Part shown: piece by piece, positions 40,126 to 52,198 of the stretch
Position numbering within the stretch: the first letter of the stretch is position 1
Layout: each line of letters starts with the position of its first letter
Origin: Kudoa neothunni
Lineage: Eukaryota > Cnidaria
DNA: 64,000 bases
Direction of reading: 5' to 3'
Assembly: GCA_964304625.1 (NCBI GenBank)
Contig: OZ199838.1
Span: forward strand, 11,036,001 to 11,100,000
Notes under the pieces: model-generated
Told to the model about the DNA's origin: nothing
The model's input: the letters and a program-made list of their open reading frames with translations, nothing else
The model's database searches: none
Position numbers and translations under genes: made by a program

Positions 40126-41191
40126 TTAAATTTTAGCCATCTCGGACACAACTTTTTTGTATTTTCCAACTAGTTCTTTCCAATTAACGTTGTAATCTTT
40201 TTCGGTGGATGCAATAGCTTCTTTTACTGTCAATATTTTGGAGGAATAACGTTTGACGTGCTTTTCTACAAGATCAAAATTTTCACGATTCTCCATGAAA
40301 CATCTAAAAAGTATCATATGCGAACAACCATTAATGTCACGTACATCAACATGCTTGAGAGAATATCCAAACCAATGTCATCCATGAGAAGGGCGGCCGC
40401 TAATTGGGCCGCTGGATAAATAAGAATGAGATCGGTCGTTATAAGAAAAAAAGCTTCGTTCATTGACTTATAACGAAGCTTCATCACAAAGTGATTCCTC
40501 GAGATATCATCATGTCGTGGACCACTACTGCTTTCTAAAAGCATATTTACATTAGTCAACACATTAAAAAATGACTAAATACCTTGCTGATTTTCGCTAG
40601 AAAAGTATGCTGAATCACTTTTTTCATCGGCGCTAGCTTTATTGTTCATATAAAATTCGTATTGCAGTAAGAGGCCATCAATCGCCGCAAATATCGAAGA
40701 ATGGTTCAGATCAAAATTCATATTTTTCAACACCTCAACTTCCTTTAGCACAAAATCCTCGCGGTAACTTCTGTAACCTTCAGGGAGCATTTTTATGTAT
40801 GAACTTATGGACATGTAATTATGTTCCACTTTCGCAGAAATATAAAAACACAGATAGCACACAAATAGTGGATCATATTTGTAGATGGATGACTTCAAAT
40901 AGAATATCCTGATGAAATAGCATGCACTGCTGTAAACTGAGGTGGGAAATGATGCTTTGGCTTTTTTGAGAAAATAATCCACAACATCTCTCTGATAATA
41001 ACTCACCAGAAGAGCTTCTTCCGACACAGTCAACAGGTTGCATTTTGGTTCACTAAACGAATCGATTGAAATCAGCTGCTAAAAGCATTAACGATTAGTC
41101 ACATTTGTATTTGATCTATCTGCGACCGTAACTGATCTAATTCTTCCTTAGTTCTATATCTCGCAATAGATTTACGTTTAGAGATTTTCAT
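40126..41191 (-). CDS. CCNH: Cyclin H, CDK-activating kinase / TFIIH subunit
   Basis: Regulatory partner of CDK7 in CAK and TFIIH (nucleus). Read on the minus strand, the start ATG at 41191 opens an exon encoding YRTKEELDQLRSQI, like the FSSEEQLARLR start of human cyclin H. An intron of about 50 nt then leads to EALLVSYYQRDVVDYFLKKA (cyclin H: LCKYYEKRLLEFC). The first cyclin fold follows with SVYSSACYFIRIFYLKSS, LCFYISAKVEHN (the KVD/E cyclin-box motif) and EVEVLKNMNFDLNHSS. An intron (about 46 nt) interrupts before the second fold (FFLITTDLILIYPAAQLAAALL). A third intron of about 42 nt precedes the C-terminal helix; stop at 40126. Length (about 310 residues) is close to the family's. Ser/Asp-rich inserts sit between the folds. 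Confidence 0.88.
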
Positions 41192-42493
41192 ATTGGTGAA
41201 TTTAAATATTTGGGATTAATTTTATCAAACTTATAAAACGCAAACCACAAATAACCGGTTGGAGACAGTTGGCGATATAAGTGTACCGACGCCTTTTATT
41301 AACTTTGCCGACCACATACGACATGATTATTATCGATTTTCTATGCATCATTCCTATTGAATTCGTATGTTTGGAATTTAGCATAGGTTGATAATGTGGC
41401 ATATCCATAGTTATGTTATTATTGTTTAAATCTAATGAGGATTCAACGCCATCCTCATAACATTGGTTTACCGCTCCCGATATAAATAAGTCTCGTTATA
41501 TTAGCAATCACTACTTATTAATATTGTATATAATTATCAGTTTTGATCTTTCACTCAGTGATTAAAACGGCATAAAAATCTATACCATAAATACAGCGTA
41601 GATGAGCCGAATAAAAACGTTATTTTTAACTCGTCATCCATTAATCATTTTATCGGTATTAAATTTAGTTAAATATAAACTCGTTCTTAACATGAATGTA
41701 AGTCACATCAACACCAAATCCCATTATAAGCTGTAGAGCTGGCGTGAAACTATTTTCTGATAGGAATTATCCGACTTGATTGAATGTGGTCAATGAACCC
41801 TAATTAGATAAGAATGTGAATTTAACGTGTAGGCTCTGACGTTAGCTTCTGCCAGTCTATCTCTATGTGAAATATGTTCTGCTCCATACATTTTCCCAAA
41901 ATTTAAATTTATATCTAATGAGAAAAATTTATTCTCATTGGGGGTTTGATACGTCGGTTAAGCAGCTATCCATGTTAAGTGGAGCTTACATTTAACCAGT
42001 TAACGTAAAGCTCATAAACGTAATTAATTCTAATGTTAGTATAAAGTTTGATTCATAGTGCTGTATACGCTTGAGTCGCTGTCATTTATAATCCCAACGA
42101 CTAGCATTTATAAGTGATATAAGAAATCTGTTAGCTATAGTCTGATATAATGAATCATTTTCATACTATTATGACCGTTTTTAGCTCAAAGATAATTAAG
42201 TACAATTAATAATCTGTATGGCCTGAATATTATTCACTGTGCCAATAGTCGATTCTCACAAGCATGATAAAAAGGATACTTAATCCTTTACATGTGTCAC
42301 ATCGTAGATAAATGGATTAAAAACTAGAATGAATTATCAAACATTATGTCAACTGGGAACACGCTATCTATACGATAATTCATTGTACTAAAATCAGAGT
42401 GGCATAAATCTAACATAACGATGAATCAGCATATATTATTGACTCGGAAAATTTTTCGCTCAAAAATCTATCGAAAATAACCAATTTGCCTCA
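41192..42493. other. Intergenic upstream of cyclin H
   Basis: About 1.3 kb. An open stretch at 41202-41408 (-), extendable to about 41490, gives an Asn/Met-rich peptide. It could be an exon of an unknown gene but has no family match, so it is not called. No other feature is seen before the transposon at 42503. Confidence 0.4.
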
Positions 42494-42502
42494 TAATTTT
42501 TT
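42494..42502 (+). repeat. 9-bp target-site duplication, left copy
   Basis: TAATTTTTT immediately before the left end of the Mutator-like element. It is identical to 45529-45537. Confidence 0.85.
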
Positions 42503-42760
42503 GGAAGTGGCTATATCTCAGGTAATCAATATCTCTGAAACTACTCAATATTGTATTCCCATATTTCACATACCATCTAATGTTTATCTAACTTAGTTTT
42601 TCGTAAAGTTTTGAAAAATTAAAAAAAATAAATATATTTTTTCTTTGTGTGATCGTGTGATCATACACAAGTCTAACAGCAGCTGGGTACGATTATTTAT
42701 TTTTTTAATATAATTTCGTCAATTAACATCATTATACACAAAATATAGAAATAATAATAA
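42503..42760 (+). repeat. Left terminal inverted repeat of the MULE
   Basis: Matches the reverse complement of 45273-45528, including the blocks ACTCAATATTGTATTCCCAT and GATCGTGTGATCATACACAA. The inner end is an A/T-rich AATAATAATAA run. Confidence 0.9.
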
Positions 42761-42838
42761 AGTTCTGAGTTATCTATAACTTTGTCGCGCAATTTTTATT
42801 TTTCTTTCTGATTAGCGTGGCGCAGGATTAGTTCAAAT

Positions 42839-45109
42839 ATGTTTGCAATTGGAAAACGATTTCATTCTTTCGAGGAACTTGATAATAATATAAAAAATTA
42901 CGAAGAGTCAAACTTTTGCAATCTTTATAAATATCAAGCGAGGATTATTTCGAATATTCGAAATAGAATTACAAAATCAATTAACCAATCTCTGCGGTAT
43001 TATGAAATTACATATCGTTGTGTTTTCAGTGGCAAGAATAAAACAGAATCCGATGGAGTTAGAAACAAACCGACATTAAAGGGAAACTGCCCCGTGGTTT
43101 TATCTCTTAGGACCTCTGTTGATAGTGTAGCACTTGAAGTACATTCTAGTATATTAGAACATAAACATGATTTAAGTGCAGTGCTATATCGAAATCTACC
43201 AAAACAACGAAAAATTGACCTAAATGACCTAAATCTCGTAGAATTAATTCACCTTAGGGCCAATAAAAAATTAATTCAAAATAAAATTTACAACGAAAAG
43301 GGTAAAAACATCCGTTAAAATCCATCCACAATATTAGAGAAAACAAAGACTCGTTCTGTGATAACCTATGTGTAATAAAGAAAATATTGAAAGATTTCAA
43401 ATGTTACGTTAAGATTTTACATGATAAACATAAAGTCGTTAATGGAACTTTTTTCGCTGACGACAAAGTGAAATCATTTTTGGAATTTTATCCTGAGGTT
43501 ATGTTCATTGATGCAACTAATAAACTCCTTAATTCAAGGTAACTTTTGGAAATGGATGAATAATTTTATATTTTAGAGCCCCGTTATACATATCTGCTGG
43601 GGAGGATTCTTTTGGTTTGACTCATATTTCGAGTGCCTGTATTCTCTACGAAGAGACGGAAGATTCCACCTAATGGTTTTGTAATACTTTGGCAGAATTG
43701 ATACCAAACTTAGCAAAAAATGTACATACCATTTTTACAGACAAGGATGAAAAGCTAGGAAAATATCTCAAATTAAGTTTTCCACAATCATCATTCATTT
43801 TATGTAAATTTCATTTGAATCAAATTTTTCAAAGACATATCACCGTTAACAAATTTGAAATATCTTCTACTAAAAGACAAGAGTTTTTAAGTTGTTTACA
43901 AAAAATGGTGTACTCGACTGATTACAATGAATATTTTCATTATGTTGACCAAATTCACGATTTTAAAAATACCAAATTAAGTGAATATTGCCAAAGAAAT
44001 TGGGAAGGAATATACAATGAATGGGTTATTGGTATTAGCAATACGAAAAATTTTTACGACAGCGAAACCAATAATCGCCTTGAAGTAATAAATTCCAAAA
44101 TGAAAAGTGTTGTCCAAAAATTCAGCTCGTTGGCCAACTTCATCCAAGGTTTTTTTTAATTCTAAGTTCAATTAGAATTGAAAGGGAAGTTTCTTCAATT
44201 AATCAACTGTATTATGAATCAAATGAGATTCTCAACAACAAGCAGGTTCTACATTGTAAAGAATGTCTGACGAAGTATGCACTTATCAGGCTTCAAAAAG
44301 AACTTAAATTCTTGGACAATGCTGCATTATCCTCTAACTCAAATGAAACCACAAATCAATCAACGTGTCTTTGTTTATTTTATCGCCCATTTTCATTACC
44401 ATGTCGCAATATTCTAAGCTATAGGTTATTAGAAAAACTTCCGTTATTCCGTAAAACATTGTGCAATGATCGATGGAAAAAGGCATATGGAACGAAGTTT
44501 TTAAATGCGGTATCTACAACTCAAAATAATACAGAAAATCTTCCTACTGTTGTTCTTGAAAAGAAAAAAATTAACATAAAGACATTTGGACAAAAGTTGA
44601 AGTACGCGTCAAATTTTACAACCAAACCAACCAACACAACTTCCGAATTTTGCGGAGAATTTTTCGAAAAATCAATAAATCTATTGGAAAAAATAATTAG
44701 AAGTCACGATGTCATGGTTATCGATCAGTTCCTTGATACATATGATTTTTGTTTATAAATGGAATATTAAATTTTATATAATTAAAGATGAAACTGAATT
44801 TCAAGAAAATGTGTAAAATTTACAATTTTACTTTAACTATTAAAATTAGGAGTCATCGAGAAATTTAATAGAAGTCTCAACTACCAAAATACCAAAAATT
44901 AATTCCAATGATGATTTTGGTCCTCTAGAAGAACAAATTGATTGTAACGATGAATCAAACGCCATCGTAGAACCTCAAGTAAACGGTTAAACTTTAAAAA
45001 ATATGTTAATTTTTGTTTAGATCTAGTGATTCCTTCTAAAGTTAAATCGATTGGCCGACCACGAGGAAGTCGTTTAACTGCAATCGGAATTAAAAAGAAA
45101 AAGAAATAA
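42839..45109 (+). CDS. MULE transposase with SWIM zinc finger and AT-hook tail
   Basis: DDE transposase of the Mutator superfamily. The first exon (42839 to about 43287) carries a FAR1/FLYWCH-like N-terminal fold with KGNCPVVLSL and EHKHDLSA (C...H..H zinc site). After a short intron, FLEFYPEVMFIDATNKL holds the first Asp. An intron at about 43540-43578 leads to APLYISAGEDSFGLTH, then TIFTDKDEKLG (second Asp), CKFHLNQIF and NNRLEVINSKMK (Glu). Next is a SWIM-type finger CLCLFYRPFSLPCRNIL (Cys-x-Cys...Cys-x-Asn, with Asn in place of the usual His). A last exon (45022-45109) ends in SIGRPRGSRL and Lys-rich residues, as MULE transposases often do. One in-frame TAA (near 43670) and a one-base length change in a T run (near 44150) break the frame, so this copy is probably inactive unless these are read errors. 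Confidence 0.82.
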
Positions 45110-45272
45110 AATTATAAATTTGAATATATAAACAAAATTAATTATGAGAATAATCCCCTACATGTGTCATATGAAAACTGTTTTATTGAGTGATCGCTTA
45201 AACTAATATTTAAATTCATTATTAGTTTTATTTCATATAACGTGAAGAATATAATTTCTTAAAAAATACAAA

Positions 45273-45528
45273 TATTATTATTATTTCTATATTTTGTGTA
45301 TAATGATGTTAATTGACGAAATTATATTAAAAAAATAAATAGTCGTACCCAGCTGCTGTTGGACTTGTGTATGATCACACGATCACACAAAGAAAAAATA
45401 TTTTTTTTTTAATTTTTCAAAACTTTACGAAAAATTAAGTTAGATAAACATTAGATGATATGTGGAATATGGGAATACAATATTGAGTAGTTTCAGAGAT
45501 ATTGATTACCTGAGATATAGCCACTACC
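45273..45528 (-). repeat. Right terminal inverted repeat of the MULE
   Basis: Inverted partner of 42503-42760. It ends in CCTGAGATATAGCCACTACC directly against the right target duplication. Confidence 0.9.
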
Positions 45529-45537
45529 TAATTTTTT
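45529..45537 (+). repeat. 9-bp target-site duplication, right copy
   Basis: TAATTTTTT directly after the right inverted repeat, identical to 42494-42502. Confidence 0.85.
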
Positions 45538-48165
45538 TTCAAAATGTTAATTAAATCATTGATAAAATGACTTTCCAAAGTTGTCTGTCTCGAATTGAAG
45601 TACAAACATTCTCTTTAAACCTCATAAGATGCAATCGTTAATAATTTAATAAAAAATTGTTGACACTGTTTTTGTGAACATTTAAAAAGAAAAAACGTTT
45701 TTTCAAGTGATTGGGAGCAATCATAAATATTCAGATTTACGTTTATAATTATTGTAAAGGAGTTTTTAATTGATAAAGTTAAACAGCTCTTAATATCTAT
45801 TTTATTGGAAGAAAGTGGCTATTTGCATGATATATAATAATCAATTGCCATTAGTTTCGACTATATTTAATCATTTTTATCCCCTAAAAGTGAAGCAGCG
45901 AGTCGTATATAGTTATATATGGCAGGTTAGAAAAAAAATAGATCTTAATATAAGTTGTGAGAAGGAATTATTAGGATTACGAATGTCATGCAAGTAGTCC
46001 TGTCTTATTAAATACTGTTTATTTTAAGCGCAAAATTTTTTGATTTTAAATATTAATAATAGTAATTAACTATTCGTACACAATCTCTTTCGAACTGAGG
46101 GAGAAATATGTATGACGGCGCCTCGAACTTATAGCGCGTACGATGATTTAAGTACGTATGGGGTCTTATTATTATAATAATTAGCTATCAACGCAATGTT
46201 CTACACACTATTAAAATCGGATTGGAAATTATAAGTGATTTCATTGAACTATAACACTCAAGAAAAATTCCAAGCTCCTCAAAAAAAATTAAGTCATCTT
46301 AGGATAAATCAATTATTTCTAAACACAGAAATAGTTCCATGTTGCTTTTGGAAGCGAAACTGTGTTTTCATATAGTTATGCTGTGACTGGTCGTTTATAA
46401 CAGTACAAACTTTGTATTACAAAATAAATTGGCATTCACCTACTCTGTCAAATGTTTATCTCGACGTGTATTTCAGTATTTTGTTCGTTTTTTGTCTTCG
46501 AATTCTCGATATTTATCCCTGACTTAGTTGCTTTGAATTAGTCATGATAAGAAGGTTATTTCCGCCAAATAAAATGATGATTAATCTTTTCTGATGGTAT
46601 AGTCATGGGTTTTTAGGAGTAGTAATGTTTTAAAAGTATCACTAGAAATCATACATGATTATTATTCTAGTTTATAATAAATTTTTTATTATATTTTCAG
46701 GAGAAAGAATGTATAATAACTTGATATAATTGTTGCAAAACAATTAAAGAATTGCATCTCAAAATATCTAATTTGACTTAAAATAATTTATTTTTATAAT
46801 TCGCTTTTTAAATTTTATATCTATCATCAAGACTCGCTCAGAATAGATCCTGATCCCTGCTAAGGTTTAACTTGGCATAATTTTAAGTAAAATCTTATTT
46901 TTATTTTTAAGTTATCAACATTTTTAAAGATTAGTTTCTACATGCGAATTCATGCAACGTGATGTATCTTCCAAATAATAAATATTATAATGTAAAATAT
47001 ATCTAAATCTCTCTTTTTATGCCAGAATAATTCAAATTTATCAATTTAACATATTCGTCATATTTTTAAGTATGTGTTCAAACGCTGGAATCCATTCTTC
47101 AACGTCAAAAGATTTGATTTTATCAGTTAAATTGTGAAAATTAATCGTATGTAATCAGAAAAGCACGGATCACCTCCCCACTGATATTCGCTATTTTGTC
47201 ATAATCTGACTTTGCTATTTCATTTCAAAAAATATTATCGTAACCAGAGAGTAATACAGTTACGTATACCATGTTGAAACCAATCATAAATATTGTTCCT
47301 CAGTTCTTTTTGGTAACCACTTTCCATACTTTATTACTAGCCGTCGTATTATCAATTCGGGGTTACGTTAGTTCCCTTCTCGCAAATCCCGAAAAATCCG
47401 CGAATTATTTATGCAATTTTAAAAACTTCAACGTGATATTAAGTAGGCTGAAATATTCTGTCCACACACATTATAAAGACATTCTACCCATTAATACAGT
47501 AGTAACGTATTAATAATAAATTAAAAATATTTTATTTTTATTTTACTCACGAGTAATGAATGATGATGACATTTGTTGTGACATGCACTGAGGATTATTA
47601 TGGTGACAATAATGTATGGCAAAACTTAATTGCTGCTTTACAGCAACAAGGGAAAACAAGAGCTTGGAAATGACATAATTATATTTAAATTATTTAAATG
47701 TTATGTATACGCACTGTATCATCTCCCTTTCATAATTTTTTCATTTTATATTTAATGACGCTGGTATTTCAAAATTATTTACTAATTAAAATGGATAAGA
47801 GCGTTTTCTTGCAAAAAAATAATTCGAATAATTCACGGAATTGCCGATGTTAGGAGAAAAACTTTAGAATCTAATCTGTGTGAATTGGGGGCCGCAAAGG
47901 GCAAAATGCGAACAGATGAGAGTAAACTGTATTTACTTCTAATTTAGACATTGTTAGTTTGCATACAGAACTTTTCAAGATTAAATTAGGATCCAATCCA
48001 TCTATTTTAATTATTTCTTTATGCGCAAAATGTATAGATGCGTTAAATTCAAAGCAGTCCGATTAAATATTCATGGATTATATTATATACTCATAAATAT
48101 TATAATAAATCGTTGATTCAAACAAAGATTGATAAAATATATGCAAACAGGATTACGGTGAAACA
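45538..48165. other. Intergenic, A/T-rich
   Basis: About 2.6 kb. Two short open stretches (47271-47513 and about 47560-47670, both +) look slightly protein-like but carry no recognisable domain and no clear splice partner. Nothing else is supported. Confidence 0.45.
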
Positions 48166-51100
48166 TTACAATCGGTTTGAATTCAAATAAGGGTTGAATA
48201 GATTAGTCGTGCTTCCAACATTGTAAGGGTTATTAGGGTCCAGTGAAGCCTTTGATATATCTCTCTGAAGGCTCGGTTTATTTTCATTGTGATTGCTATC
48301 CAAGTAAGTCAGGTTAAGATTATTTTCGGATGAAAAACTCATCATATGAGCTTGGACCATGTTCAGAAAGTTATCCACAGAAGGAGACGAAAGAAGATAA
48401 TTGTTGTCACCGGAGAATAGATTCAAATTAGGCACGAAATTTGGATCATTGAATTCCGAAAGTAAGGCTTGTTGGTTTTGATTATATTTCGCCATCTTAT
48501 AATTCATGTTTGATGAAGTAGAATTTGTGTTGTTCATTTGAAGGGGTTGGTTGGTGATGACGGAGTTGGATTGAAGAGGGCAGTAGGTTCTTTTACGGAT
48601 TTCATATGGATTAAATTGGTTATCTTCTGCGTAAAAGTTGAATTTGGTTGGCTGGGAAAAGGTTGATGATTTGTTTGAGAGTAATTCGAAAAACTGGGGT
48701 CAAAATGATGGGAATATGGAGTATTTATCATCACAGGTTCGACAGGTAGGAAAGAGGGCATTGGCTGGCCTGCATTTGATTGGGATAAATCATATTGATG
48801 TATAAGTGGTTGGTTGGAATGGGCACTGTAACCCTTGTATGTAAGGTTTTCCACATTTTGTTGTGGTAACGTCGTAGCTGGTTGGTTGTAATGTATTCCA
48901 ATTTTTCCCGCAATTCTACTCAAGTATTGAGGATTTTTTGATAGATGATTGTCGATTTTTTGTTTCAATTTTAAAATGCTTTCAGATTCTTTAACATTTT
49001 TGTAATTTTTAATGTGATGATATATCACACTGAGCACAGCTAAACGGTTATTTTCAATGGCTATATCAATGCAATCCATATTCGAATGACTGGATTTGAC
49101 TAGACTGACTTTGGCAGAAAGTAACATCGTAATTGCCTAGAAAAACAAATTATAAAATGTTTAAGTTGTCGATGTGATTTGACCCTTGATACTTGTTATT
49201 TTCATTCTCGACTTTAAAAAAGTATGCAAATACGTTTGAATGGCTTTCAAAGAAGTTTTTAACAACATAAATTTTAATTATGTAAAATTTGATTGAATAT
49301 ATTTGTCGAATTTTTTGTGTTTTTCTGATTCGTATACATCTTAATACATACATAGGTTTTTTTAACTTAACTAGGCTCTAATTTGTATAAATATTTCTCT
49401 CTTACAAAACATGCGTTTACCTTTTCAAAGTTTGGCTATAGAAAGGAAATGTTTAACTTGTATCATCATTACATTAATTTTAAAAAATTAATTTTTTCGT
49501 TATCGTAAATAAAACTAAATTTTAATGTTGAATTTTCTTTAAAATACTATATTTTAAAAATAATTCTTAATCTATTATAAACGATTAAAAACTACTTTAT
49601 TTCGGTTATATTTGAAATTTCTTTAACAACTTTGATTAATTATATTTAATCTATTATCGGACAACTTTTTCAGAATCTAACTAAATTAACTGCAGTGATT
49701 TTGTTATTTATATTTGATTTTCCTTTAAAATCAATAATATTGTAGCATTCAAAAGTAATCTCTGATCAATCAAATATGCGGGCCAATGATAACAAGGAGG
49801 TTAAATCTGTGACAATTAATCATAAAAATCACCTCCAACGATGACTCTCTACATGCGATCATCAAGGGGGTCTCTCCTATGTTTGTGGTCACTTCAAAAC
49901 TTGCTCTGTATTGATGAAGTATCTTCATCACTTTTGTATCATTTGTAGCAGCTGCCCAATGCATTGATCTCCAGCCCTAATTGTGAATAAATCATGGTTG
50001 GTGTGTGAATCATTTTAAAGTTACATTTCATCGTGGCTATCCAAAGACACTCCGTTATTACAAAAATAATCTAACCAGTCTGTTCTCGAATACATTACAC
50101 TCAACAGAATAGGATGGAAAGACTGTTCATTTTTAATATCCATAAAAGGAATATCAGCATTCAAAAGATCTTCACATTTTATAAATATTCCGTTTTTAAT
50201 GCAATCGTGTATGATGGTGTTGGCACGATGGTTCATACCAGCGTATTGTGAAAAATCAATCTTGTTTGCGGAACTGCGAGAAGCAGATCTAAATCCATAC
50301 AAGTCACATACGTGGAAAGAAAATTTTATGAAATCATCTACCTCTCGTTGAGTGCATATTTATCGGAACCTAGACTAAACAACGATGGCGGCATATTCGA
50401 TAAAAGCAATCTGTCCATAGTGGTCACCACATTTTTCAACGTTCCATCAGTTTTTGGAACAATAACATTGTATGGTAGAACAAAACTGAATTGGCAATTG
50501 GGATAGCATACAAGCGAACTCCAATTTCCAAAGCAATTATTCGCCAAAGGTAGCGGAGAACTAGTAGCCATTGGTTGTGTGAAATTATTCCGAGACGGCA
50601 CATAACTAGATGTGGATAATGGATTGTTTTCTCCATCATAATTAGTGGGAGTCATTGTTAGATATAAATTGGGAGGAAGCGCAAAACTTTCTTTAATATC
50701 TTCAGGAGTGGTAGTGAGCAAGTAATTTTCAGGTTTCCAACCGGAAAAAGTGGGTTTAGTTGGAAGAATACATTGATTTCTGTCTTGGAATATAGTCTCA
50801 TTTTCTATATGATTCGGGATACTCGACTGAGATGAAATATTGGAGGTTGAGGATGAAGTCACAGCGTTGGGCCAATAATTGCTTCGATGAGCGTAATACA
50901 TCGACCCCACAAAAATGGACGCTACCAATACAGTGCCAACAACAAAAATGAGCAAAAAGTAACCATTCTCAAAGCTGAAATATCCAGAGTGATCCACTAA
51001 TGCCGACCCCCTTGCATTTACCACTCTGAATATTAATGTATCCTTTTTTAGATAACTTGAGGCAACCAAATTATTGGCTATTTGATGGGGATTCACGACA

Positions 51101-52198
51101 CATGAATTGTCTATACACCTGTTGGGGTCTAGTGTAAACAGTATTGTTGTTGTGATTCGACTAAAGTCTATAAAAATTATCAATTAGACTCACTTCTAAT
51201 ATCGATCGTCAATCAATACTTTTCGAATATTTTGAATACATCACAGGCTTCATATCAACTCCAATAGCCACATTGAACATCACCGAAAATTTTAGTGAGA
51301 GCTGTTCTAATATTGACACGAGATTGATGTATGCGAGCCCATAGCTTGATTGGAACTCTACTTCCAGATAGATATTGGACTAAAATATACATGATATAAA
51401 ATTCTCAATTAAAAACAATTACTTTGAATTTTTTATTAATAGTTTGGTTTAGATGGCGTTTGATGGTTTTACAAAAATCAATACAAAGCGGTTGTTTTTG
51501 TTTGTTCATTGCGAAATCACAAGAAGTACAGGGTTGTGTTGGTCGACAGTCATCTCCATCAAACAAGCATTCTTTGTTATTACATTCTGGATCACATATT
51601 CCGTCGTTATAACTTTGAATACATTTTTCAGATTTTTCGCAAGAATCCCACGGATCCTGTTTCATATTGCTGCACAAAAGTTGTTCCGCGTGCGATTTGG
51701 TACATTGAGGCTATATTTTTTTAATCATTGAAGGTGCACTGAAGCAAGGAAGTATTTACTTCGCAGTAATTTGACCAATCTAGGCGATTACATTGGGATT
51801 GCTCTGTAGAAATCTCACTACATACGTCACCGTAAATATTTTCTAAGACAACTCAGCGTTTTTAACATATATCAATATTACTATCACAATAGCATTGGGT
51901 AGAGGAAACAGTTTTTGGGTCACAAGCTTCACTGTTGGAACAAACGCAGCTACATTTCTCTTCATAAATAGGAATTTTTCTATTTTTGATTCCAATTTTA
52001 CAGGTGTGACGATTTGGACATGTGAAATTTTGACAAAATTTCGTAAATGGATGTTCAGATAATTTAACTCCTTCGTTGCTATCTACATTGAGGTTAGCGG
52101 ATGGGGAATGAAAATAGCAATGACGTACATGTGGATAAACAGCACCCATAAAGAATATTAAGCAATAACAACAGAAAAAACTTTGGTATTGAAATCAT
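48166..52198 (-). CDS. Notch: Notch receptor with almost no EGF repeats
   Basis: Single-pass signalling receptor whose intracellular part moves to the nucleus after cleavage. On the minus strand translation starts at ATG 52198 with a signal peptide (MISIPKFFLLLLLNILYG). After a 46-nt intron: a Cys-rich stretch with one EGF-like spacing (CQNFTCPNRHTC...CSC) and a partial second (QCYCDKNIYGDVC). Then a degenerate LNR-like stretch and one clear LNR (CIQSYNDGICDPECNNKEC, FDGDDC). NOD follows (YLEVEFQSS...SVMFNV), then NODP (CIDNSCVVNPHQIANNL), a transmembrane helix (GYFLLIFVVGTVLVASIFVG), a weak RAM-like YWPN, and ankyrin repeats (50302..50021; 49964..49770 with SMHWAAATND and GETPLMIACRESS; 49127 onward). 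The tail is Asn/Ser/Pro/Gln-rich. An intron of roughly 0.65 kb lies between the last two ankyrin exons; the others are about 45-55 nt. At 48534-48537 the frame changes, so the last 120 residues need an unseen splice or a read error. Typical Notch has 10-36 EGF repeats. Confidence 0.9.

Larger units (their letters stand above)
42503..45528 (+). mobile_element. Mutator-like element (MULE) with long terminal inverted repeats
   Basis: 3026 bp. The terminal inverted repeats (42503-42760 and about 45273-45528) start GG[A/T]AGTGGCTATATCTCAGG and stay nearly identical for about 257 bp, with only a few substitutions and length changes in A runs. A perfect 9-bp duplication TAATTTTTT flanks the element, the target length used by Mutator transposases. 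Between the repeats lies one intron-containing transposase gene on the plus strand. High repeat identity and exact target duplication indicate recent insertion. It sits between cyclin H and the Notch gene and breaks neither. Confidence 0.93.

Noticed and set aside
41202-41408. Upstream exon of cyclin H or a separate small gene
   Set aside because: Cyclin H already has a family-like N-terminus starting at 41191; the Asn/Met-rich peptide has no recognisable domain.
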